A DNA stretch of 64,000 bases, from positions 140,958,361 to 141,022,360 of the forward strand of contig NC_081406.1 of the NCBI RefSeq assembly GCF_030272615.1, written 5' to 3'. The notes under the pieces were generated by a model. It was not told the DNA's origin, ran no database searches, and saw only the letters and a program-made list of their open reading frames with translations. Position 1 is the stretch's first letter, and every line of letters begins with the position of its first letter. This DNA is from Cryptomeria japonica (lineage: Eukaryota; Streptophyta; Pinopsida; Cupressales; Cupressaceae). A program made the translations under genes and the position numbers. Shown piece after piece: positions 35,039 through 46,635 of this stretch.

Positions 35039-36425
35039 AGTAGCCTAGTGCACGGAAAACATCAAAACAAACAAAAAAATACACAACTCCAGAAAAAGTC
35101 AAGATACAAAGTACAATAAAAACAAATGGTGAAAACCTGGTAAACAGGCGCCTTTGTGAAAGGCCGGCTCCTTTCTCTATATCCATGCCATTTTATCCGT
35201 CAAAACACTCTCGGCCATCGCCCGACACTTAGCATATATCTCTCCAGGACATACTTAGCGTAGTCACTATCTTGGGTTATTCATCTACCACATTTTCCCA
35301 TGGCTTGGAAATCACTGTACATACTCATATCCAGCAGAAACGCTCATCTAGGGACATTAGACTATTCAAAAAGTTGCAAACATTCAAGACATGCCAACTA
35401 TTGCAAAAACTTAGACATCTGACATCCAACAAACACAACTACACTACATCACAACAACCAAACACGAACAATACACCAAAAACTTAAGGATGGATGATTT
35501 TCTGAAGTACTCAATGTTGCATTATCGTATTAAGGTCTTGATTATTTTGCATTTTGAACTTTTTAAATAAATTGGAATCTTTTCCTTATCTCATCAAAAG
35601 CTTCACAGCCAGAGATCATGGAAAACTTCCAACATTTTCTTAGTCTTCTGTTTGGGAGGCGATCACTTGTATTGTATGAATATTTGCCTCGAGACGTGAT
35701 TCATATCACTGAAGGCTTGATCCCATTTCACGCATTATAAATGATCTACTCTTGTATGTTTACGCAATACGCACTCAGGTCGTCCTGGTTCAATTATACC
35801 TTGACGCTTGTGCTATCTTGCAAAATTAAAAATCATGTAAATTTTACTCAGGTCATTCTGGTTCAATTATACCATTATGCTTGTATAAATTTTCAACATA
35901 TCCTAAACAAATCAATGCTCAATGATGATATTTACAAAAAAAGCAAATTAATGGTTATATCGGATGGCAAATACAGAATGAGAGATGATCCAAACACAAT
36001 TAGTTGCATATCATTTTACAATTAGTTGCCTATCATTTTACAATTAGTTGCATATCATTTTACAATTAGTTGCATCTCATTTTATAAAAAGTTGCATCTC
36101 ATTATTATCCCATCTATCATTATTACATCATTACACATCATCTTACATAAAGCAGCATGTTAACATCATACATCTCATTTTCAAGATACGTCTCATAACA
36201 TATAAAAACACACATTCTACATCATACATTACATCATATATAAGCATTACATCATCATGTAAAAAGGAAGAAGCACACATACAACATCCATCCATAAACA
36301 CATCACATCGGTCAAAATAGTGCTCTATATATATATCTCTCAAATGATCAAAATCTACAAAATGTGTCACAACTGTGTCCAGTACAAAGAATACACTGCT
36401 CAAAATACAATAGAGACCATGTCTC
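35039..36425. other. Spacer between pol and the antisense gene
   Basis: AT-rich, no ORF of note on either strand. It holds a 22-bp tandem repeat (35999-36101). Sense and antisense transcripts would converge here, so poly(A) signals are expected, but none was recognised with confidence. Confidence 0.5.
35999..36101 (+). repeat. 22-bp tandem repeat in the convergent spacer
   Basis: About 4.5 copies of TAGTTGCATATCATTTTACA plus AT, the last ones diverging to TTGCATCTCATT. Confidence 0.85.
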
Positions 36426-38467
36426 TCAAGTATGACTATCCCCTGATGGAGATGGTCTAGCCCCTGAGGCACCTGCTCCCGGATCGGCAGGAGGGTCCTG
36501 TCCTGCTGGCCCTGTCACTCCACGGCTCTCCGATCGTGTCCCGGCAGTTCGAGATCGACTCGATCTCGACTGCGCAAAGCTCTCTACACGCCGCTCTCTG
36601 GGAACCGCCTCCTCATAGTGCTGCCTGTAATATGCAGCCTCCTGCACACTCCGTGTCAGCTCTCTCAGGGTGTCTCTCAAGGGACCACCCGCCGCAGCTC
36701 TCTGAACGGTCGCCAAGGCCTCCTCTGCTCGCCCCCGCCGCTCCATCTCGGTATCTCTCTCAGTGATCAACTGAGAGATCTGCCTCTGATACGTCAAAAT
36801 CTGTGCCTGCAGCTGCTGCACAGTGATCTGAAGCGTCCGGATCTGAGTGTCCTCTATGTGTCCCGGCACTCGAACCCGTAACGGTACCTGTGCTGGCGCC
36901 ACTCCCCCCACTCGGCCTGTCCTGGGTACGGGAGGTGGAAGAATATCTATCCTCCTCCTCTGTACTGGCCTCCCCACCTCCTCCTCTCCTCCTACTGCCG
37001 CTAGTACCTCTGTGACTCTGCCCTCTCTCCCGGCTCCAATAGCCAATCCTCCCCTCCCTCTCTCAATCCGACCCTGTCGCACCGCCCTCTGCACACCTCT
37101 CCCTCTCCTCCTCCCTCCATCACCCCCATCATCCCCATCATCCCCCTCATCTCCCCCGTCTCCCTCCTCTCCATCTGAATCAAAAACCGGTCTCATCTCC
37201 TCTGGATCTGAGATCCTAGCCACAGCCCGAGCAGCAAATAAACGAGCGAACTCGTCAGTCATACCAGCATCCTGTATCTCTGGGGCATAGTCCCAGATCT
37301 GCCCAGCCAAACCAGTAAAATCCTCAATCACAACGACACTGTCAATGGTCGGCCCCCAATCGGCCACATCCTGCTGCCGCCGTGCATATAAGCACGTCCC
37401 CTGGGGAACACCCTGCTGCCTCCCGAACTGCCTCAAAACTCGGGTAACCAAAAACCGCTCAATAACGAACGGGGTCCTCCCAATCAAATGCCTCGTCATA
37501 AACACAAAAGGCATCTCTATACCATCCTCGGCCCATACCTCGCAGCCTGTGTACGGTCTCCAGATGACCGTATCTATGTCATCAAAAACCCTCCTCCAGT
37601 GCTCTAGTTTGCCCAGCTTGCGCTGGACAACTAGGCCTCTATAACCATAAGCATAAGCCGCCCCTACGGGCCTATCCCTGTCTGCCAGTGGCCTCGCTGC
37701 TGGAATGTGCTCCCAGCACCATACCTATAAGAGTGTCACCCCTGCTGATAAACTGCCATAACCAAGGTATACTACCTCGTGCAGGCTCCTGTAAAGGTGG
37801 GCCAGCATCGCTGACCCCCAGGCAAATCTCCGGCCCTGTGTGACCATCTGCTCCAGAACCAGCCCCCATCCCACTGAAAATCCCTTTGACCTACGATCAG
37901 GACAAAGGAATCCTCCAATAAATCCTGCCAATACAGATGGCAGCAGTGCATAATCCAGATCCAGGAACTCCTGCCACGGGATCTCATACCCACAGACGCT
38001 CTCATCGTGAAAAATCCGGCGCAGTGCCTCTGTGCCGCCCTCCTCTGTCTGCTCATAGGGCAATATAGCCCCTACCACAGGAATACGCAGGATACGATAG
38101 CAGTCCTCTGGTGTCACGGTCATCTCCCCAGTAGCAAAATGGAAGGTGTTCGTGTCACTATGCCATCTCTCTGCCAGTGCTGTCAAGAGTCCCCGGTTCA
38201 CAGTGAACCGAGGCATATCCAAAAGTGAGGTCAATCCACACCTCTCAATAATATCTAAGTCTGCCTGTGACAGACGTGGTATCAGTGTCCATGGTCTCGG
38301 GAATCTCTCCCTCGACTGCACGATCCCCAATCGCTCCTGTCAACAAACAAAACATATCCAATATCAGATTCTACATCAATAAAAAGATATCAAAATACAA
38401 CTCACATCAAATACATGAAACAAATTTGCTCATCTACATCAAGTTCAAAAACCTATCATTTCATATC

Positions 38468-38635
38468 AACTTGTAAAACAACTCAAGTTCTCAAAAACCA
38501 TATCAAAACTTGTAAAACAACTCAAGTACCACAATCACAAACTTGTAAAACAACTCAAGTTTCCCACCCATATCAAAACTTGTAAAACAACTCAAGTTTC
38601 CAACCCATACCGGCTTGTAAAACAACTCAGGCTTT
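38468..38635 (-). repeat. Short tandem repeat in the antisense intron
   Basis: Five spaced copies of ACTTGTAAAACAACTCAAG (+ strand sense), about 35-42 bp apart, with ACCCATATCAAA-like sequence between some copies. Confidence 0.85.
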
Positions 38636-38841
38636 CATATGCATTTTGAACTTAAAACAGATAACACAAAAATAAATCATGTTCTGATCCCCACAAATAG
38701 CTTGATATTTATACATAACTTGGAAACATTCACATCAAAACAAGTTACACAAATACTCATATTGGATACATGCATCAAAAACACGACAGACACGCAAAAA
38801 TACCACATTTTAGATCAACCACAATGCAAATTTTTCCTGGA

Positions 38842-39478
38842 TGCGCTAAAACAGACATGAAATGCGCTAAAAGGACCGACGCGCTAGGCTGTTTGTCCTA
38901 CGCGCTAACCTATCTCTCTTATGCGCTAGATTCAATCCATGCGCTATCCTTTTCTACAGGTGCGCTATCCAATTTATCCTATGCGCTAGACTCTGTTCAC
39001 GCGCTATTTTTTTCCTCCAATGCGCTATCCAATTTACCCTATGCGCTAGAAGATTTCTACGCGCTAACCTGTCTTCTCTAAGCGCTCTCCTTTCAATGCT
39101 ATGCGCTAGACTAGTTCTACGTGCTAAATCCCCTTGCCCACGCGCTACCTTTCCAGCCCTATGCGCTAGGTTATGCCTATGCGCTAAACCTCCTGTTTGA
39201 TGCGAACTTCTATGCTTCCTATGCGCTAGGTTATGCCTACGCGCTAAACCTCCTGTTTGATACGAACTTTTATGCTTCCTATGCGCTAGGTTAGACCTAC
39301 GCGCTATCCTGTTCTTCTAACACGCTAATATACACATTACCTGCGCTATTCTACATAGACGCGCTAACCTAAACGAGCTATGCGCTATCACAATCATTTC
39401 GGACGCAGCAATTAAAATAGCTTCTATGCGCTACTTCACATTGCGTATGCGCTAATACGCGCCTTAGACGCGCTAAAA
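38842..39478 (-). repeat. TAGCGC motif array 3 (inverted relative to arrays 1 and 2)
   Basis: About 28 copies of ATGCGCTA or ACGCGCTA on the + strand, i.e. TAGCGCAT/TAGCGCGT on the minus strand, spaced about 20-25 bp. A 60-bp duplicated block occurs at about 39165-39290 (ATGCGCTAGGTTATGCCTA...). It lies within the intron of the antisense gene. An apparent ORF over it (about 38770-39081, YALDSIHAL-like) is an artefact of the repeat. Confidence 0.9.
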
Positions 39479-39710
39479 CGATGAGTCCGAACTTTAAAAT
39501 TCGAAAAACATCTAAAAATGACAAAATAAAAAATCAAACAGGGGTCAAAAACGTTGACTTACTGGTGGTCCATACGCTGCAGGTCTCCGATATCTCCGAA
39601 CGCGCTCGAAACGGTGTCTGTGGTAAGGAATCGGCATTTTCTCTCCAAAGCAAATTCTCTTCTCTTCAAAATCCACAAACACAAATGAATTCAAATCAAA
39701 CCTTTTTCCC

Positions 39711-39718
39711 TTTTTATA
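39711..39718 (-). promoter_or_regulatory. TATA box of the antisense gene
   Basis: TATAAAAA on the minus strand, 74 bp before the exon-1 ATG at 39637. That ATG is the first one downstream and has A at -3. Spacing would give a 5' UTR of about 45 nt. Confidence 0.65.
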
Positions 39719-40076
39719 GGAGAAATTGAAATTAGGGTTACCTAACTGGGCCTGTAATATGGTCGCGGTCTCCCCTATACTAAAACATTTTTAATTTTTC
39801 GGGAGATGAATCAATTTACACACTAACTACACGCATGAAATCCTACACATCATACGAACGTCATCAATTTAAATCAGAAATTTTCCAACCAAAAAAAATA
39901 AAAAAATATTGATTCATCTCCCGAGGGGGCATCACATCAAATATCGAATCTGGGGCATAACATCAAATATGGGGCATGACTTGCAAATCAAGAGAGCGAC
40001 ACAAAAATTGCATTTGATCATAAAAACACAAAAACAATCATTTTCTTTGAATTAACATGTGCACACACGTCACTTC
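39719..40076. other. Non-coding region before the PPT
   Basis: Upstream (promoter-side) sequence of the antisense gene and 3' untranslated sequence of the sense transcript. CATCTCCCGAGGGGGCATCACATCAAATAT-like phrases repeat once near 39920-39970. No ORF. Confidence 0.45.
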
Positions 40077-40090
40077 AAAGAGGGGCAAAA
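40077..40090 (+). other. Polypurine tract of Tat element
   Basis: AAAGAGGGGCAAAA abuts the TGTAGACG start of the 3' LTR. Confidence 0.88.
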
Positions 40091-41545
40091 TGTAGACGTA
40101 TAAAAATGACCATATTCCTAAATGAATATTTTATGTTCATTTTTCTATTTGATTAAATCCAATTCAATTAAATTATCCACATTCTTCTATTTTATTAAAT
40201 AAATTATTCAATTTATTTAAATAAAATTCACTATACCATTTAATGAATAAATCATTTTATTCAATTAAATCCCCCTAGCCACTTTTAATTAAATTCAAAT
40301 TTAATTAAATAGTTATCCTAAATTGAATAAATCAAATTTATTTAATTACAACCAAATTGAATGAAAATCAATTAATTCAATTAAATCCTATTATCCCCCA
40401 TCCACTTGCAAAATCCCAAACCCCTTCCTAATCCCTTCTAGAATCTTCTAACCAATTCTAATTAACCTAACCCTCCTTTAAACTTTGTCACATCCCTAAG
40501 CAAAGGGAGGTCACTTCTCAAATGGCCCAAAGTCTTAGATAACCATTGAAGGTTTTCAACCTTCAACCACCAAAAACCCTAAAGTCTTTGAAAACCATTG
40601 AAGGCTTCCAACCTTCAACCACTTAATCCCCAAAGTCTCCAATAACCATTAATGGTTATTTCAAACCCTCCCACATGGTTAAAACATTTGTTTTGACTCA
40701 ACCTCTATCCAACCCAAGGGTCTCATCAGGTCATTAATGCTTTGACCATGATTATCTCTTAATCATTTGCACAAAGGTTTATCCTTGGATTAACTCCTAA
40801 TTCAGTGGGTAAACCTAACTTAGACTTGACCCTTAGCCTTTAGATAACCATAAGGTCTCCTCAGGCCTTTAATGCCTCCAACCTCTTCTCTCAACCCAAT
40901 CTGGTGTGGACATTTGTCACTATTTCATTGGTGCCAATTGTGCACATGGATCCCCAACTTTCAAACTTGGCCCTTGATTAAGCCATTCAATCTTGACCAT
41001 CCATTGCCCTGTTTGTGCTATAAATAGAGCTCTCATTCCTCCATTCTTAACAATCATCTTTCAAATTTGAAGCATCATACTTATGCTCAAATTCTTTCAA
41101 GCTTTCATATCATCTATATGCTCTTCATTTAGCCTCTTTTAGACTAATATGCATGCTTAGAATAAGTTCTTTACCATTTTAGTTCAATCATAGATTAAAT
41201 ATAGTATGCTAGGATAATCTTCATACTAATCTCGTCATCTTGTCATATAGTTTATTGCATTTCAAGCATCTCATCTAGCTTATAACACATCTCATACTAA
41301 GATCAGTTAAAATCTCTCTCGTTTTCATATTTGCCATCCCTAAGCCATTTTGCTCAGTAATCTGAGAGCAAAACATTGGTTTGAGGGACATTATGAGATA
41401 GAGAACCATGGGACCCTCCTTGGGAAGCTGAGTAACGCATCGTTACTCCATAGCTTGCATCAAGAAGTCCTGTGTGTGTGTGTGGATTGGTATTTTACGT
41501 ATTTTTCACATTTTAAATTCTAACAACCCACTTTTCCCACATACA
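40091..41545 (+). repeat. Tat element 3' LTR
   Basis: 1455 bp, same length and ends as the 5' LTR, about 99.7% identical by eye. TATA at 41019-41026. Followed by the GTATG target duplication. Confidence 0.97.
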
Positions 41546-41550
41546 GTATG

Positions 41551-44500
41551 TTTTGACAAGTCCCTGTTTCAGGACCTAGTTGGAGCCCTATTTTGCACAA
41601 GTGTAAAAGTTGCCTCAATGAATGTCATGTCAGAATGTTTGTTTTGAGTTATTGTTGGTATAAATGAGAAGCTATTTTTTCACTTTCAAGCTCCTACCAA
41701 TCCATTTGATCGGTTTTCAAAAGGGTTTCTTAGGCCATTTGTTTCAGTGATCTATACTTTCATTGTCGTATCAGTTAAAGTAGCCATTTTCATGAGCGCA
41801 CCATTTGCATCTAGTCAGTCTTTTGGTCAAAATGAGTATTCTAAGATTTGATATGTACTCCAAGGTACCTACATCTCAGATTTGAGGGTCTATGGAGATC
41901 GTTTAATATTTTTAAGAAAGGCATCATGAGTTGCTTGAGCATTGACTTCATCAGGTCCGCAGTGCCGACAAAGCCGGTTGGTCAATTTTGACAATTAATA
42001 TCTCTTCACTCAGGATTCATCTTGAAAAACCGTTTGGTAGAGTTCATGCTTGTATATTAGAGTACATGCCTGTCAGATGGCGTGGTCCAGAAAGGTGTTT
42101 TGACTGGTTTAAAAATTACGCCTTCGCGATTAAATGCAAAAATGTGGCGCAGGTGCCTGAAAGTTGCAAAACTCAATTTGATGATCCAAAAATGGTGCCG
42201 ATTGATTCCAAAGGTAAGTATAAGGTTCCTGAGGTATTTCAGAGGTCAGTTGCATGAAAACAAAAATTGTTTTAGATGAACCCACTTTGGGGCCCAACCT
42301 AGATAAATGCTTGTGCATTAATTTTGTGGCAGAATGTTCTAATTTCACAGTATTTCAACCCCTAGAGATAATCAAGAAAGTGATTGATGCTATGGCTTAC
42401 TCAAAGTTGAATGTTCTACATTGGCATATTAGAGATTCCAATCTTTTATAAACTTATGCAATGGAAGGCAATGGTTTTGGAGTAGATGTTTGAAACATTG
42501 AAACAAGTAGCAAATGGCATTATGGCAGGTGTAAAACCAGCACTTCCCCTCCTCACATGGTTAAAAGATCATCGTGAAAAGCTTCCAAGAAAATACATTT
42601 AGAGCATTAACTTCCTCTTGTGTGGCATGGTGAAAGTTTGAAGTTTAAACTTAAGCAAATAAAACTCCAGCCAATTGCAACTTTAGCAAATAAAACTCCA
42701 GCCAATTGCAACAACAGCATTAAAACTTCCAAGTAATGTAATAGCACCTGCGTGATATGTGAAAGGGCATTTAAAAAAAAGAAACTCCAGGCAAAATGAA
42801 ATAGCATCTCCTGGAGTGTGGATGGAAAGAGGCATCATGAAGTTTTAAAACAAATGCATTTGGCAAGTGTAAAACCCCCTCCTTCAGCATGGATATTAAT
42901 AACTTCAAGATTTGCAATTGGTAAGTTTAGTGCCAATGTTCACAGCCATGGTAATTGGTAAAACAAACAGATTTTTTTTTAAATCTTTAATGCAATTGCA
43001 ACTGGCTTAAAGCCAATGTACCCTCTGTCATGGGAGTCAACAATGAAAAGTTTTTAAAACAAAACAAATGTAATGTGCAGTTATCTTCAAGATCTGCAGC
43101 GTGGAAATAAAAGAGGCATTTAAAAATCTTCCAAGCAATGCAATTTGGCAGCCAAGTCAACTTCCTCCCTGCTGTGCGTATGGTGTGGCAATTGGCTGGG
43201 AAACCATGAAAAATTCCAATAGTGCAAGTTGGCAGTCCCCTCCCTGCCATGAGCTTCTGCGAGATGGGTAAGCTAGAGAAGGAAGTTTAATGGGCAGTAA
43301 AACTCCCAAATTAATGCAATTAGCAGGTCCATTCTCCTTCTGCGTGGCACATAAAGTGAAGGAGCATCATTAAACTCTAAACAAATACATGCAATGGGAA
43401 GGCGATGGGTATTGGTGTAGACTTTGAAAAAATTCAAAGCAATGCAATCAGTATGTGTATCTCCATGCTGAATCCTCTCTGCGTGGACTGAAATGGTGAA
43501 TAGATTTTAAAAACTATAGCAAATTCATTTGGCAGGTGTAAAGCTTAGTATCCATCGACCTCTGCCAGCATCCTTCCCTGGTGTGAGAGTTTCAGAAGTT
43601 TCGAACAATGTAAAATCTTCAGACAAATGCATTTGGTAGCCATTAAAACTCTTTCAAAAGTGTAGTCCCAGGCGAAAAGATTTATCCCACATTGGTTGGG
43701 GAATGGATCATTTTGGTATTTATAAGCAAGACTCCACACTACCATAATGTGAAAGCCTCAAAGGCTTTTGACGAATGGTGTCGGTTGGGCGCCCAGGTGG
43801 ACCCCACGTGTGCATAGATCCCAAGGTAGGTGAGTTTTGCAGAGAAAAGGAAGATTAACCAACGAGATCCAATGACTGTCACGACTTCGTGAAGGGAAGA
43901 TGCTCACGCATTAAGCTGTGCGAAATGGGGAAAAACTCAAGTGGATCGCGAAGAGTTAACGAGTGAGCAGGTTGAAGGTGATGCAACAGCTTGCGTGACT
44001 TCATGACCTGAAGATGCTCATGCATTAACCTCTGCGAAATGGCAAAAGACAGGTGGCAGGTCTAGTTGAAAAGACAACTTGCAGGTGTCGGTGAGATGGT
44101 GATGACATGTCACTGAGGTGGCGACGATGTGGCCGACAAATAAGCAGACAGGTGGCGTACATGAGGCAGTGAGGTGGCAGATGGATGAGGTGTCATCCGA
44201 GGTGGCACCAAGTGGATCCTATCAGCGAATCAGAAGATGCCATGTGGCAGGGCGTCAGGAGCCAAAAATTAGTTAAAATTAAAATTAAGAATATAGTTTC
44301 AACTATTGAGAAAATCCAAAAATTTAAATGATGTGCACATGTTGAGGATTAATTCTCTCAGAGGCTTGTTTTTGGCAAAAATACCAAGTATCATATATCA
44401 TCAAAAAGCTCTCGGGATAAGGAATCCAATAATGTAGTTAATTTTAAATATTTTTGGATATTTTGGGAGCAGGTTCCATGGGAAAGAAGAAGGAATTGAA

Positions 44501-45436
44501 ATTCAGTTGGAATAGAGACACTTGGCAATTTCAGTTGTAGACCTAATCTTCTTCCCTCTCCTTCTTATTCTCATTTTCTTCTCATTGTAAGGGTTCTAGA
44601 AATTTGGAGAAAGGCTCCAGATTTTCATGGTTTCGAATTCTGGGTTTGTTTCAAATTTGCAGTAAAATGACTTCTTTCAAGTAATAGAGTTTCTTCTTGC
44701 TGTAAATGTTTTCTGTTGCAGTCACATATATGTAGGGCATATACAATTTATTGGATTGTCTCTAGGCATTCTTCATTTTCAATAAATCCAATCTTCAAGG
44801 GAGTTTGGGTTTATCCTCCTAAATGAGAGTGTAATTCTTGTTCCTAGGCATCCTTTACATAAGGGATTTAAATTCTATGAGCATAAATTATGAATTTGAA
44901 TTATTGGTTGGATATGTATGATCCTCTGTCTAAGATTAGAATGCATTTTTGTAAGGCATTAATGCAGGGATATCTTTCTTCAAATAAATTGGATTTGCAA
45001 TAGAGGTTTTCATTTGCAAATTGATGTATGACTTTGTTGCCCTTGGATAAGGCATTGATCTTGCAGATTGGGGAGATTCTCAGAGATTTTAAATCAATAT
45101 CCTCATTTAATTTTATGTTTGTAATGTTAGTTTGTTCTATCCATCTCACGATTCAAACATTATTGAGTTGCAAGTGTGGATCTAGCCTATCTGTAGTAAC
45201 CTCTTAGTTTTTGAACCTTATGAGATCCATCTGCTTTTATTGATACAGTCTTGTGTGTAATAGGCCTGATTAAATGCATCAAAGGTATACCCATCTAGGT
45301 TTTGCAGAGCCTAAAGAGTAGAAGGATTTAGATCCTTGTCATGTTGTCCAAGCCCTGAGGTTCTTCATAGATTAAATTGACTACTTCATAGATCAATTGC
45401 AGGTGTACTTGGGTTAATCATTTTTTATGAACAACA
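41551..45436 (+). repeat. TR-GAG 3' LTR, right piece
   Basis: Resumes at TTTTGACAAGTCCCTG exactly where the left piece broke off and follows the 5' LTR (from 15298) to its end GAACAACA. It lacks the 80-bp duplication of the 5' copy and differs around 43.79-43.99 kb. A TATTTATAAG site at about 43718 corresponds to TATGTATAAG in the 5' LTR. Confidence 0.92.
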
Positions 45437-46549
45437 AGACATAAGGGGTTATAGGGACAAGTTTGGAACTTGTGGATGTGTTAATTGCAGCCTTGTTATG
45501 GCAATTATGTTCTTTATTGCATAATTCTCCTCAAGGACATAGTCCAAGTTCACCCCATTGTAAAAGTCACATATGTGACATTGTGTAATCCTTGGGTTGG
45601 GAGTGTCTTTGTTGTTATGAGTTTTTGCATGTATGTGTTTGTATGTGTGTTTCTCATCTAGCCTTGATTCTCCTAGCTTGGGGGTGGCTTCTAGTAAGCC
45701 TAGGTTGGGAGGTGAGCCTCCCTAGTCACAACCTTAAGCTTTTTATTGCAGGTTTTGCTTGGGAAAAAGTTGGAGAAAAAGCTTTGGAATGATCCTATGT
45801 ATTATTGTATTTTAGTTTTAAAAAAAGAGTTTATTATTATATTTTAGTTGCAAAGAAAAAGAAAGAAAAATAATTTCTTATTGTATGTAAGTTGCAGAAA
45901 ATAAAATGTATTTATTAGACTATGTTTTATCATGAAACAAGAAACAAAGATGTATTTCATTTAAGTATGTTCTTGCAAAGGAAGGGATAAAATGTGAATT
46001 GTTTCCTTATTTGAGTTATTCATTATTGATTTTGCACCTAGAGCTAAATTAAAAATGAAATTTATTTATGTCTTATTAGCCATTAGACAAGAAATGAAAT
46101 AAGTAAAATGTGATGTAGTTATAGGAAAAGATTAAGTATGAAAATTATACTTGTACTTTTTAATCTTACATTGCATCTTGTTGTTTTTATTTAATGATTC
46201 TAGAAAGATATACATTTGCAACTATCAATAAATTAATTCCTACTAGTTTTTCTATTCTGTAAATGCATATTAAGTAGGAAAATAACCAAACCTAGATAAT
46301 GATAATACATTAGATATTGCAGTTTGTTGTATTAAATGTTTTTTTGAAAATGATAGTTGCAGTTGTAAATAGAAATAATTTGTCACATTTTTCATTATGT
46401 AAAAGCATGTTTAGTAGAAAATAATATTAACCTAGTTATTGAATATGTTGAATCATAGGAAAAACTATAGGTTAATGAAGGGCATAAAAAGAAATAAATT
46501 ACTCTGTTTATTAAAATAACCTACTCTAAATAATGTAAATACAATTTTA

Positions 46550-46551
<2 letters not shown>

Positions 46552-46634
<83 letters not shown>
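46552..46634. repeat. (TA)n microsatellite
   Basis: About 80 bp of alternating TA with a few interruptions (TACATA). Confidence 0.95.

Positions 46635-46635
<1 letters not shown>

Larger units (their letters stand above)
38337..39562 (-). other. Intron of the antisense PMD gene
   Basis: 1226 bp with GTAAGT at its 5' end and a T-rich stretch plus GACAG at its 3' end. It keeps the reading phase (0/0). It contains the third TAGCGC array and an ACTTGTAAAACAACTCAAG tandem repeat. Predicted from sequence alone. Confidence 0.7.
36426..39637 (-). pseudogene. Antisense spliced gene encoding a plant mobile domain (PMD) protein
   Basis: Minus-strand gene inside the Tat element. Exon 1 (39637-39563) is ATG plus 24 codons, Arg-rich (MPIPYHRHRFERVRRYRR). 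It ends CCA and is followed by GTAAGT. Exon 2 (38336-36426) begins after TTTGTTGACAG in the same phase, so the join is phase 0; without exon 1 there is no suitable ATG. Exon 2 starts with a plant mobile domain: LTALAERWHSDTNTFHF, GEMTVTPEDCYRILRIPVVG, LAHLYRSLHEV. An acidic Gly/Asp run, an Arg/Gly-rich stretch, a Gln-rich coiled-coil-like region and a Ser/Pro tail follow. One TAG (37725-37727) replaces the Gln before VWCWEHIP. Total about 661 codons. PMD proteins in plants include MAIN and MAIL1, and PMDs are known inside transposons; its role here is unknown. Confidence 0.8.
22520..41545 (+). mobile_element. Tat-lineage Ty3-gypsy retrotransposon with antisense gene (19.0 kb)
   Basis: Complete element with two 1455-bp LTRs, PBS, long leader, gag-pol, spacer, antisense gene and PPT. 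The perfect target duplication GTATG lies at 22515-22519 and 41546-41550 inside the 3' LTR of the TR-GAG element. Pol order is PR-RT-RNase H-second RNase H-integrase. The extra archaeal-type RNase H marks the Tat lineage (Ogre/Tat/Athila clade). By eye the LTRs differ at only about four sites, all transitions, so insertion was recent; nevertheless gag-pol has three in-frame stops and one frameshift. Unusual parts are the TAGCGC-motif arrays in the leader and in the antisense gene's intron. Confidence 0.95.
14842..45436 (+). mobile_element. TR-GAG-like non-autonomous gypsy element with giant LTRs
   Basis: Two direct repeats of about 4.4 kb (14842-19222; and 22066-22519 continuing at 41551-45436) bracket a 2.8-kb internal region with a PBS and a single gag-like gene. 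The left flank GGACA (14837-14841) and right flank AGACA (45437-45441) are a 5-bp target duplication with one mismatch. The 3' LTR is split by the 19-kb Tat element. No protease, RT, RNase H or integrase is present. The element therefore fits terminal-repeat retrotransposons with a GAG domain and would depend on enzymes supplied by another element. In the first 270 bp the two LTRs differ at roughly 8-9% of positions, so it is old. Confidence 0.88.

Noticed and set aside
36847-37290. 147-codon + strand open frame rich in Pro/Ser
   Set aside because: It is the reverse complement of the Asp/Gly/Arg-rich part of the antisense PMD gene, which has far better evidence.
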